Source: Cornus controversa
Taxonomy: Eukaryota; Streptophyta; Magnoliopsida; Cornales; Cornaceae
Direction: 5' to 3'
Assembly (NCBI GenBank): GCA_026545225.1
Contig: CM048848.1
Location: 21,430,806-21,494,805, forward strand
Length of the DNA: 64,000 nucleotides
Below, piece after piece: positions 10,980-19,745 of the stretch. A program made the translations under genes and the position numbers. Within the stretch, counting starts at the first letter, position 1, and every line of letters begins with the position of its first letter. A model generated the notes under the pieces. That model did no database searches and had not been told where the DNA came from. It saw only the letters and a program-made list of their open reading frames with translations.

Positions 10980-11292
10980 TGTAGCACAAGAAAAAATACC
11001 GCTGTATGACACGTGTAATTAACAGGATACGTGGCAGCCATGTCACCTCCGACAAAATAACGTAGACACCAAAGAAATCCCCAGATCTCCTCCCAAATTA
11101 CCAATATTTAAGCACTAAATTCCTGCAACCAATAAAGGCATAATTTCATCCTATTAAACGGAGAAATTATGGGCGCAATCACTATACTCATGACACTATT
11201 TAAATGCTGAATAGAGAATCAAGTGGGGAGAGGATATTGATTCCAATAAGAAATTTTCTGTTAAGTGTAGTAGCAGTTTTTTTGTACCTACA
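10980..11292 (+). repeat. 5' LTR of the nested Tat element, 313 bp
   Basis: It starts TGTAGCACAAG and ends TTGTACCTACA. It matches 19216-19528 with four transitions visible by eye. The U3 contains an ACACGTGT G-box-like site near 11012. Confidence 0.93.
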
Positions 11293-11295
11293 CTT

Positions 11296-11313
11296 TGGCG
11301 CCGTCTGTGGGAA
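11296..11313 (+). other. Primer binding site of the nested Tat element
   Basis: TGGCGCCGTCTGTGGGAA begins three bases after the LTR end. It has the TGG-GCGCC form of a tRNA 3'-end complement. I did not assign the tRNA with confidence. Confidence 0.75.
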
Positions 11314-11343
11314 CGAAACAGTCCATAGATTCCTGAGGAGTTT

Positions 11344-13350
11344 ATGCCTGTACAGCTATGTTCCGGAACCATAGCGGGGCAACAGTCACCCGCACCAGAC
11401 CACTCGATGGACCAGAATCAGACACAAGAACAGCTCCTACAAGAGATGCGGAAGCAGTTGGAAGAATCCAACCGAAGGAACGAACTACTGCAGGAAAAGA
11501 TCACCCGGCTCATTGAAAAAAGACCAGAGAACGCTTCCCCTGAGAAGGGGGCCTCGGTAGAATATGATTCTGCTCGGGACGAGGGACGGACAACAGAACT
11601 ACCGGGATCCCAAACCACCAGACCGGACGTCAGTTACGATGCGCTGACCAAACGTCTGGAGGAGGTTAACGCCGATATCAAGGACCTGAAAAACCTGACC
11701 CCCGCAGATTTAGCAACCCAGGTTGCTAGCAAGGTGATACAATCTCCTTTTTCAGATGAAATAAGAAGGTCACCTAACCCGAAGAAATTCACTCTCCCGA
11801 GCTTCATCACCTTTGATGGCACGACCGATCCTGTTGACCATCTCTTCCATGTGCAGCAAAGGATGACTCTGCACGCTGAGGACGAAAGCCTCATGTGCAA
11901 GGTTTTTCCAACTAGCCTGTCCGGAGCGGCTCTAACCTGGTTTAAACAACAGCCTTCAGGAACAATTCCCAGTTTCACGAAACTATGTGGACTTTTCATC
12001 ACGCAATACATCAGTAACCGGCGACAGAAGAAAACAATTTCTTCGCTTTTTACCATGAAGCAAACGAAGGGGGAGGCCCTGAAATCCTTCATGACCAGAT
12101 TCAATCTGGAAATGTCTCTGATAGATGGCTGTGACCAAGCTGCGGCTGTGGAAGCCTTCAAGATAGCCATGATCCCCAGTTCGAAATTCCACTCGTCCTT
12201 GGTCAGAAAAACCCCCAAGACTATGGGTGATTTAAATGCAAAAGCGCAGGGATATCTCAGCCTCGAAGAAGATGAAGCCCTGCGACAGCAAAGGACAGCA
12301 TTGATCAGTGTTGGGCCCTTGCCCAAGGACAAGGGCGATAAGCCAAAGACTCAGAGCAGGGTATCCCTCGTACCTTCTACGTCAGGGAAACGTCCCAGCT
12401 TCAAAAAAAAGAACACACCACTAAAATGCACCCTGGCGAGATTATACCAAGAAAACAAGGGTCCGGGCATATTCCGAACACCTCCACCGATCCGAGTCCC
12501 AGCCGAACTCAGAGATGAAAGCAAACATTGTGCGCTACACCAGGATTACGGTCACACCACTAATGAGTGCCGGAATCTCAAAGGCCAGACAGAGGCGATC
12601 ATCGCCAAAGGGGGTCTAGCGGAGTATGTGGTGAAGGGACAATCTACTCAGAACGAACGCAATGCTCCTGACCGAAGAGAGAATCTGAACCAGAATTCTG
12701 TCAGGACGATCAATACGATACACAGCTACGCAACCAAGGTAGACCAAGGATCGAATCGATCTGTCCTTCGCCAAGCCAAAAAGATACAGAAGATGGCAGA
12801 AATCAATTCTATTCAAACCACAGGTTCCGACACTCAGATCACGTTCGGAGATCCAGACCTAATGAGGGTACAACTCCCTTATGAGGATCCACTAGTAATT
12901 AGTCTATTGGTGGCCAACTGTTGGGTCAAAAGAGTGCTCATCGATGCAGGGTCAAGCACAAACGTAATGACACTGGAGGTATTCAAGCAGCTAGGAGTTG
13001 GAGGCGACCAGATCAAACGAGCCGAAGGTCCACTTATAGGTTTCGACGGAAATAAGGTACTCCCAATTGGGACAATAGCGCTGTCTGTAACAGCAACGCT
13101 AAGGACACTCAGGGAGTCATTTGTGATAGCAGACGTACACTCATCTTACAACCTTATAATGGGAAGGGGTTGGATTCATAGAGTGCAAGGAGTGCCATCA
13201 ACCCTGCACCAAGTAATGAGGTGTCTAACTCCTAATGGCAAAGGAACAGTGGACCTTCGGGGTGATCAGGTGGCGGCAAAGGAATGTTACTCGCTCACCA
13301 TCAGAAACACACCAAAAGATGGGAAAACTTCAGAAGCCAACAAGCAATAG
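11344..13350 (+). CDS. Gag-protease polyprotein of the nested Tat element
   Basis: This 668-codon frame encodes the capsid/nucleocapsid and the aspartic protease. An N-terminal glutamine-rich coiled coil (about residues 25-120) is followed by the Ty3 gag domain (about 150-300, containing FPTSLSGAALTWFKQ). The nucleocapsid motif is C396-x2-H with GH-x4-C, the zinc-binding form used by Tat elements (CALHQDYGHTTNEC). The protease active site is D534-A-G-S-S, followed by the MGRGWIH segment near the end. The first ATG downstream of the PBS (11344) is taken as start. The stop at 13348 is TAG where the sequence continues in frame with pol N-terminal text. It may be the natural gag/pol boundary or a CAG to TAG mutation. 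Otherwise intact. Confidence 0.85.
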   Translation: MPVQLCSGTIAGQQSPAPDHSMDQNQTQEQLLQEMRKQLEESNRRNELLQEKITRLIEKRPENASPEKGASVEYDSARDEGRTTELPGSQTTRPDVSYDALTKRLEEVNADIKDLKNLTPADLATQVASKVIQSPFSDEIRRSPNPKKFTLPSFITFDGTTDPVDHLFHVQQRMTLHAEDESLMCKVFPTSLSGAALTWFKQQPSGTIPSFTKLCGLFITQYISNRRQKKTISSLFTMKQTKGEALKSFMTRFNLEMSLIDGCDQAAAVEAFKIAMIPSSKFHSSLVRKTPKTMGDLNAKAQGYLSLEEDEALRQQRTALISVGPLPKDKGDKPKTQSRVSLVPSTSGKRPSFKKKNTPLKCTLARLYQENKGPGIFRTPPPIRVPAELRDESKHCALHQDYGHTTNECRNLKGQTEAIIAKGGLAEYVVKGQSTQNERNAPDRRENLNQNSVRTINTIHSYATKVDQGSNRSVLRQAKKIQKMAEINSIQTTGSDTQITFGDPDLMRVQLPYEDPLVISLLVANCWVKRVLIDAGSSTNVMTLEVFKQLGVGGDQIKRAEGPLIGFDGNKVLPIGTIALSVTATLRTLRESFVIADVHSSYNLIMGRGWIHRVQGVPSTLHQVMRCLTPNGKGTVDLRGDQVAAKECYSLTIRNTPKDGKTSEANKQ

Positions 13351-13492
13351 CAATCACAGAAACCAAGTGTTCCGGAGGAACGAGAGGTCGAAAGCGTAGC
13401 ACAACCCATAGAGCCGCTTCTAGAAATCCAACTAGGGGACCCAGGAGAAAACAGAAGTACATATATCGGAAAAATTACATCTGTATCTGGCA
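13351..13492 (+). pseudogene. Pol linker with reverse-transcriptase deletion scar
   Basis: From 13351 the gag frame continues as the pol N-terminal linker (IEPLLEIQLGDPGENRSTYI). At about 13474-13482 it jumps, in a different frame, to LYLAVSKAST. That phrase belongs to the RNase H segment normally found some 400 residues later. The whole reverse transcriptase palm including its YxDD motif is missing, an estimated 1.2-1.5 kb. The junction is clean, so this is an internal deletion and not gradual decay. Confidence 0.8.
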
Positions 13493-15127
13493 GTGTCCAA
13501 AGCCTCGACGAGTGCAGCCTTAGTTAGAGAAGATAATGGAAAGCAACACCCGGTATACTATTCCAGCAAAATAATGACTGATGCCGAAAGTAGATATTCA
13601 AAAGCCGAGAAACTGATTCTGGCCTTGGTGCACGCAAAGAAGAAGCTAAGACACTATTTTGAATCACATCAGATAGTTGTCCCAACTAATCTACCGCTCA
13701 AGACAATCCTTGGCAAGCCGGACATGACGGGGAGGATGATAAAGTGGGCAATGGATCTCAGCGCCTACGACATCCTCTTCATACCTCAAACGGCTCGCAA
13801 AGGTCAGGTGTTGGCCGAATTCTTGTTGGAATACAATGAACCAAATGAAGAAGTAGAAAGCTCATCGCAGTGGAAAATATATGTGGATGGATCGTCTAGC
13901 CAGAGCGGGGCAGGAGCCGGGGTAGAAGTAATAACCCCCGATGGGATTACTTTGCATCATGCCGTCCGGTTTGGTTTTGATGCTTCTAACAATGTTGCAG
14001 AATATGAAGCCCTCCTCGCCGGACTCTGTCTAGCAAAGTCATTACAAATCAGAAGGCTAGCGATATTCAGTGATTCGCAGTTGATAGTGAATCAAGTAAA
14101 TGGGGAATTCCAGGCTAAAGAAGATAAGATGAACGTGTATCGAGAAGTCGTGCTCGAAATCATGAAAGAGTTCGACGAGGTAGCCTTAACCCACATTCCA
14201 CGTGAGGAAAATGAGGCGGCTGACAGGCTGGTTTGCTCGACTTCTAGCGCGGATGAATCTTTAACCAGAGTGTCCTCCGTAGAAGAGTTGACAGATCCGA
14301 GCATCGGGAAACCATCAGAAGTATTCACAATCCCAGGAGAACCAAGTTGGATTGACCCAATAGAGGCGTACTTAAGGAATGGAACCCTTCCTGAACAAAA
14401 AAAGGAGGCAAAGAAACTGAGAATGAAGGCTCCGAGGTACACAATCATCAACAACCACCTCTACAGGAGATCATTCTCAGGACCATTATTAAAATGTCTA
14501 GCACCATCCGAAGCCAAAAGAGTCTTGAAAGAGATCCACGAGGGAGTCTGTGGAAACCATTCTGGAGGTCGATCTTTAGCTCACAAAGTTTTGACAATCG
14601 GATATTTCTGGCCATACATGTCCCGAGACGCAGCGAAATACTCCCGAAACTGTGACAAGTGCCAAAAACACGCCCAGCTGCTGCACCAGCCACCAGGGGA
14701 CTTAAATCCAATGACCAGCCCCTGGCCCTTCGCCCAGTGGGGGATAGACATGGTGGGGCCCTTGCCGATAGCAGCGCAGAAGAAAAAGTACGTCCTCCTA
14801 GCAACGGACTACTTCACCAAATGGGTCGAAGCCGAAGCATACGCGTCAGTGACCCACATGCAGGTCATAAAATTCATTTGGAACCATATCATATGTCGCT
14901 TCGGCATCCCTTCGGCAATCATCATGGATAACGAAAAAAACCTAGACAATCAGTTCACCCAGGGATTCTTTGCAAAATACGGAATCAACCAACGACTTTC
15001 CTCAAGGTCATACCCACAAGGGAATGGGCAAGCAGAGATTACAAACAAAACCATTTTTGAAAACATAAAGAAGAAGCTTGAAGAAAGGAAATGCCGCTGG
15101 CTGGACGAACTACCGAACGTCCTCTAG
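13493..15127 (+). pseudogene. RNase H, archaeal-type RNase H and integrase of the nested Tat element
   Basis: The open stretch of 544 codons starts at the deletion scar, not at a real ATG (its first codon is GTG). Residues 1-110 are the end of the Ty3 RNase H (YYSSKIMTDAESRYSKAEKL). Residues about 125-260 are the second, archaeal-type RNase H (WKIYVDGSSSQSGAGAG, SNNVAEYEALLAGL), a Tat hallmark. Integrase follows, with an HHCC zinc region near residues 350-395 and catalytic D419, D479 and E515 (35-residue spacing, intact). It ends at TAG 15125-15127 where the family normally has TGG (LWAYRTT). The missing reverse transcriptase and this stop make it non-functional. Confidence 0.85.
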
Positions 15128-15589
15128 GCATATCGGACCACCCCTCGAAGACCTACAGGTAGTAGCCCCTTCAATCTGACCTACAGGATGGAAGCAGTGA
15201 TTCCAGTCGAGCTAGGCATCCCAACCCTAAGGATCGAATCATTCGAAGAGCACAAGAACGATCAACAGATCGGACACGACATCGACTTGATCGAGGAAAA
15301 GAGAGAAACTGCACAGATTAGGGTGGCGACCTACCAGCAGAGACTTCGCAAGGCGTACAACAAGAAAGTCCTACCCCGATCGTTCGAGCAAGGAGACTGG
15401 GTCCTGCGCAAGGTCACCAGCAACACCAGAGAGCCAAACGCGGGAAAGTTCGCAGCTAAATAGGAAGGTCCATTTGAGATAATCGAGGTTATTGGAAAGA
15501 GGGCGTACAGGTTACGAAGGATACACGGCAGTGGAGCCATAGTCGAAAAACCTTGGAACGCAATGCATTTAAAAAGGTACCACGTGTAA
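15128..15589 (+). pseudogene. Integrase C-terminus of the nested Tat element
   Basis: The same frame continues past the TAG as AYRTTPRRPTGSSPFNLTYR and runs to a second stop TAG at 15461-15463, again in place of TGG in the EGPF/Y module, then to TAA/TAG near 15589 after MHLKRYHV. Both stops are TGG to TAG changes. Confidence 0.8.
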
Positions 15590-15796
15590 GCCTTTGGGCA
15601 TTTAGTTGTTTAATGGATCTGGAAATCTATTAATTGGTATTATCCCACATCGGGTAAACATTGAATCACGGTACTCTTAATATAGCAAGTTCCACCCATC
15701 CCACTCAAAGGCAGTGGAATTGCGCGGCAAAGCAGAAGCTTGCCGCGCAATGCCACTGTCTTAAATAATTTTTGCAACGCCTCCACCTGTATGAAA
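15590..15796 (+). other. Untranslated spacer downstream of pol
   Basis: A short non-coding stretch between the integrase end and the tandem array. It contains a GCGCGGCAA/TTGCCGCGC inverted repeat pair near 15721-15749 that could form a hairpin. Confidence 0.4.
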
Positions 15797-16600
15797 GAGA
15801 CCTTGGCATGACTAGTCGAACGTCTCAGATGGATAAAATTGGCTAAGGCATGACCAGCCGAGTGCCACTCCTGAACGAGAGACCTTGGCATGACTAGCTG
15901 AACGTCTCAGATGAATAAAATTGGCTAAGGCATGACCAGCCGAGCGCCACACCTGAATGAGAGACCTTGGCATGACTAGCCAAACGTCTCAGATGAATAA
16001 AATTGGCTAAGGAATGACCAGTCGAGCACCACACCTGAACGAGAGACCTTGGCATGACTAGCCGAACGTCTCAGATGAATAAAATTGGCTAAGGCATGAC
16101 CAGCCGAGTGCCACACCTGAACGAGAGACCCTGGCATGACTAGCCGAACGTCTCAGATGAATAAAATTGGCTAAGGCATGACCAGCCGAGTGCCACACCT
16201 CAACGAGAGACCTTGGCATGATTAGATGAACATCTCAGATGAATAAAATTGGCTAAGGCATGACCAGCCGAAGCGCTAAACTTGAATGGGAGACCTCGGT
16301 ATGACTCACCGAACATCTCAGATGATTAAAATTGGCTAAGGCATGACCAGCCGAAGCGCTAAACTTGAATGGGAGACCTCGGTATGACTCACCGAACATC
16401 TCAGATGATTAAAATTGGCTAAGGCATGACCAGTCGAGCGCCAGACCTGAACGAGAGATTTTGGCATGACTCACCGAACATCTCAGATGAATAAAATTGG
16501 CTAATGCATCATCAGCCGGGCGTCTCATCTGAACAGAAGACCTCAGCATGTCTAGCTGAAAGTCACAGATAAATAAGGCGGATAAAGCATGGTCATCTGA
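15797..16600 (+). repeat. 82/83-bp tandem repeat array, about 10 units
   Basis: The phrase TTGGCTAAGGCATGACCAGC recurs with GGCT at 15841, 15923, 16005, 16087, 16169, 16251, 16334, 16417 and 16499, that is every 82 or 83 bp. Each unit also holds GAGACCTTGGCATGACTAG and a CGAACGTCTCAGATG segment. Two neighbouring units (about 16255-16420) are nearly identical and share private changes, showing recent local duplication. Later units decay toward 16640. It sits between pol and the antisense gene. Confidence 0.9.
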
Positions 16601-16856
16601 ATACCAAATTCAATGAAAGAGGTCACAACACAGCCAGACGAGGGCCATAGAAAGACGGAGAAACACTACTCAATTCTCTAATGTCTTTAGCATGAAAACA
16701 CGCCATTGGAACGACCAAATAAGGGTGAAAGTGCAGAATAACACATACATCATGTAAAGTATAGTACCAGACAAGCACCAGAGATACCAAAAAGATTGTA
16801 TTCCATTATAATAGAGTTTTCAACAACAGAACAAGAAAAAAAAAATATATATGTAA

Positions 16857-18951
16857 TCAGTCCGCTGAAAGATCGGCTACAATATTGACCGACTCAACAG
16901 GAACAGCCGCTGCATGAGCATCGCCATCATCGAAAATACTGGCAATCTCTTTCTCTTCATCTCCCTCCTCTGGGTCTTGATAAGGGGGCCCTTTTAGACC
17001 CATCTCTCGGTCATATTCATCAGGTCCACCCGGATAAGATCAATCGTCCTCGGGAGCCCCCGCATCATCAAAGCCCTGGCGATAGGCTTCGGCATTTCTG
17101 ATCTGGACAGTGCGAGACAGCCTATCAAACAAAGCCTTGGCACCTTTCTCCAGCTTGATCGAATGTTCTTGCAAAGAGCTGATGTTCAGCTCCGCTTTGG
17201 ACATTCGAGACTCAACCAAAGCCCTCTGGAACTTAGCCTCCTCTTTCCTTTTGGAAAGATCATCCACCTGAGACCTCAGTTGTTCATTCTCCAACAAGAG
17301 AGCCTGGGACTTCGCCTTCTCACTATTAACTTCACACATGGCGACCCAAAAATCAGCTTCAGCTCTCCTGACCCGAACATCGGCCTTCTTAACTTTGATG
17401 GTCGCTTGCTCGACCAACTTACACATAGTCGTGACGCCGAACATGTTCTACAAAGACACAAAGTCCTTAAAAGAAAGAAAGCAGCAAGAAAAGATATAGC
17501 AGAGTCAAAAGCTTTTTCCTCACCTTAAGTGCCGCTTCAGGGCAAGACTCTAGAAGACTACCAACGGAGAGGTCCAGCATCATCTTCGCATCCTTAGGAG
17601 GCCACATCTCCTTCAAGAATGCCTTCATGGACTCCTTATTTTCAAGTAAGGAGTCCTCAACCGATAGGGGCATACCATTGGCTTTCACCATCTGATGGAC
17701 TCATGGCTCTACAGCCGAAGAACTTGGGACATCTGATCCCACCACTGTCGTCCCAACAACGGAGGATTCCACAGGTACAGAAGTAGAAGGGGAAGCTGGA
17801 GTCGTCACCTTCTGAGATTTAGGAGGTGGGGCAGTCCCCTCTAACTCAATCACTTTGGTGGGGCATGACCTCTCGGCCTCCACCTCCTTGGAGTGCCTCT
17901 TACGCAAGGCCGACGCCACCGCCATCTCTTGATCGGTCGGTGGATCACCAAGACTGTTCACTTCGGTCATCTTTCTTGTCTTAGTGCGAGTAGTCTTGGG
18001 AAGTTTCATCGTAACACCTGTCGCACCCTTAGAGATAGCTGCGAGTATACCAGAACTCAGAAGAGAGGAAGACTTGGGAACACTCCTCCACACCTTTTCT
18101 CTCGGAGTCTTCAGTCGTGCTGCTAATTTAGAGCGGGGTAAAAGATCCCTAACTGCACCAACAAAACACCAAATTTGATTAAATAGCGCAACATCACATA
18201 TAATGCAGTTACAATGAGGGTCAGAAAGGAAATCAGGGGACGGGATACCTAATCCACCAAACGCCTGGGAGATGGGATACTTATCAGAGGAGGGAACCTT
18301 CCATTTCCCCCCAACGACCACAAGCTGAGCCTTCCAGCCCTTGTCCGAGGAGGGATGGCCGGTGCAGAGTGACCTGCCTGGGCGAGGGAAGAAATGGAAG
18401 CGATTCCTTTCATTCTTGGTGGCACAGACTTGGTAGCAAAGAAGAAGATCGTCAAACCCCAACTCGAGGTCACGAGTATAATTAAGCGCAAGAACGCTGG
18501 AGATAACCCTAAAGAAATTAGGGTTAACTTGCAAAGGGGCTAGATGTAATTGGTTAAGTATAAGGTGATAGAAAGGATGAAGAGGAAATTGAAAGGCTGG
18601 GAAATGCCTAGCCGAAAAGAGCATGTCACCCTCATTCAAACTCTCCCCCGATCGGAAATCGGAGTCAAGAGGGTAATTCCTAAGAGTAACGTCAGGCGGA
18701 ACCTCACAGTCAGTTCTGAGTTTGCGCAAATTTACAAGAGTCCTAACTAGGTCCCGGTCGACATCATCCAAATCAGAATCTGAAGAACTCTGATCCCCGG
18801 AAGGATGAGGTTCAGCTGTTGTCAAAGGAACAGAGGGATCTTCTAGAGAAATTCGGCCATCGTCACCCTCATCTAAGAACTCGTCAATCGACTGATAATT
18901 CTCCAAGGGCCCAAATTTATCAACAATCTCCACACCTTTCGTCCTACCCAT
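16857..18951 (-). pseudogene. Spliced antisense gene of the nested Tat element (putative gypsy-type transposon domain plus coiled coil)
   Basis: ATG at 18951 opens a minus-strand gene of two exons, 18951-17524 (476 codons) and 17447-16857 (197 codons including the stop). They are joined by a 76-bp phase-0 intron with GT-AG ends. The N-terminal region (FHPFYHLILNQLHLAPLQVNP-like text near residues 115-170) resembles the Pfam family 'putative gypsy type transposon' (PF04195). The middle is low-complexity Ser/Thr/Pro with basic patches. Exon 2 is a strong coiled coil (KLVEQATIKVKKADVRVRRA) with an acidic tail. Two in-frame stops, at 17701-17703 and 17040-17042, interrupt it; the second fits TGG to TGA. 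Such antisense genes occur in several Tat groups; function unknown. Confidence 0.75.
17448..17523 (-). other. Candidate intron in the antisense gene, 76 bp
   Basis: On the minus strand, the donor AAG|GTGAGG at 17523 and the acceptor TTTGTAG at 17448 flank a T-rich stretch. Removing it joins two long frames in phase 0 with the codon count of both exons exact. This is strong internal support for splicing; no transcript evidence is available here. Confidence 0.75.
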
Positions 18952-19215
18952 ACCTCAGAAATAAAGAAGAAAGGAGAAACAACAGTAATGAAGAGAAGGA
19001 CAATCACTAACCTCAACAGATGAGAAGATAGCCACTGAAATGCCCCAGAATCTACAGCAATCCAGGAACGAAGAGACAAGTACGCTCATTTATGAGGAAG
19101 TGACATTACGGCGGCCAACGAGGGCACAAAACCCAAACACGGTCTGGCGGTACAAATGAAGCGGCATCCATAATGGAAAAACCCTTCCAAATCGAAAGGA
19201 GTTTTTGGGGCAAAG

Positions 19216-19528
19216 TGTAGCATAAGAAAAAATACCGCTGTATGACACGTGTAATTAACAGGATACGTGGCAGCCATGTCACCTCCGACAAAATAACGTA
19301 GACACCAAAGAAATCCCCAGATCTCCTCCCAAATTACCAATATTTAAGCACTAAATTCCTGCAACCAATAAAGGCATAATTTCATCCTATTAAATGGAGA
19401 AATTATGGGCGCAATCACTGTACTCATGACACTATTTAAATGCTGAATAGAGAATCAAGTGGGGAGAGGATATTGATTCCAATAAGAAATTTTCTGTTAA
19501 GTGTAGTAGCAGTTTTTCTGTACCTACA
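19216..19528 (+). repeat. 3' LTR of the nested Tat element, 313 bp
   Basis: It starts TGTAGCATAAG and ends CTGTACCTACA. A purine-rich stretch (GGAGTTTTTGGGGCAAAG) immediately upstream is the likely polypurine tract. Same length as the 5' LTR; four transitions. Confidence 0.93.
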
Positions 19529-19745
19529 GGCTCTTAGTCAGCCTCATGCCTTCTGTTACAATGACCTTTCCATTGGCTGCCAAGTGGCGCGAAGATTAGG
19601 TGCCAACAACTGCCCCAAATTCAAATGGTTGGGATAAGCCACCTCACCCCACCACAATTGCGTGAACAACAGGGGATTTGAATTTTGAAACAATGTCTCA
19701 TATGTCTGCTTTCTCCAACGAATCAGAGAATCTTCCTTATTTTAA

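Larger units (their letters stand above)
10980..19528 (+). mobile_element. Nested Tat-lineage Ty3 retrotransposon lacking reverse transcriptase
   Basis: Two 313-bp LTRs (10980-11292, 19216-19528) are flanked by the perfect duplication GGCTC (10975-10979, 19529-19533). By eye the LTRs differ at four positions, all transitions, so the insertion is fairly young. Order: LTR, PBS, gag-protease, a pol scar where the reverse transcriptase is deleted, RNase H parts, integrase, an 82-bp tandem array, a spliced antisense gene, polypurine tract, LTR. Archaeal-type RNase H and antisense gene place it in Tat. It cannot be autonomous. Confidence 0.93.
10612..19608 (-). repeat. 3' LTR of the minus-strand Tat element, split by a nested element
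   Basis: LTR pieces 10612-10979 and 19529-19608 join to about 443 bp once the nested element and its GGCTC duplication are removed. It matches the other LTR (31776-32948) in order and sequence except that the other carries an extra insertion of about 715 bp. The minus-strand sense starts TGTTGGCACC. The purine-rich AATTTGGGGCAGTT read on the minus strand just right of 19608 is the polypurine tract. Confidence 0.9.

Noticed and set aside
11634..12332. Minus-strand frame of 232 codons
   Set aside because: It is an antisense shadow of the gag-protease gene and shows no domain of its own.
15797..16600. CRISPR-like regular spacing
   Set aside because: The whole 82-bp unit is repeated, with no unique spacers. 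It lies inside a plant retrotransposon, so it is a tandem repeat.
19106..19340. Short minus-strand frames near the 3' LTR of the nested Tat element
   Set aside because: They overlap the LTR and polypurine tract and have no conserved content.
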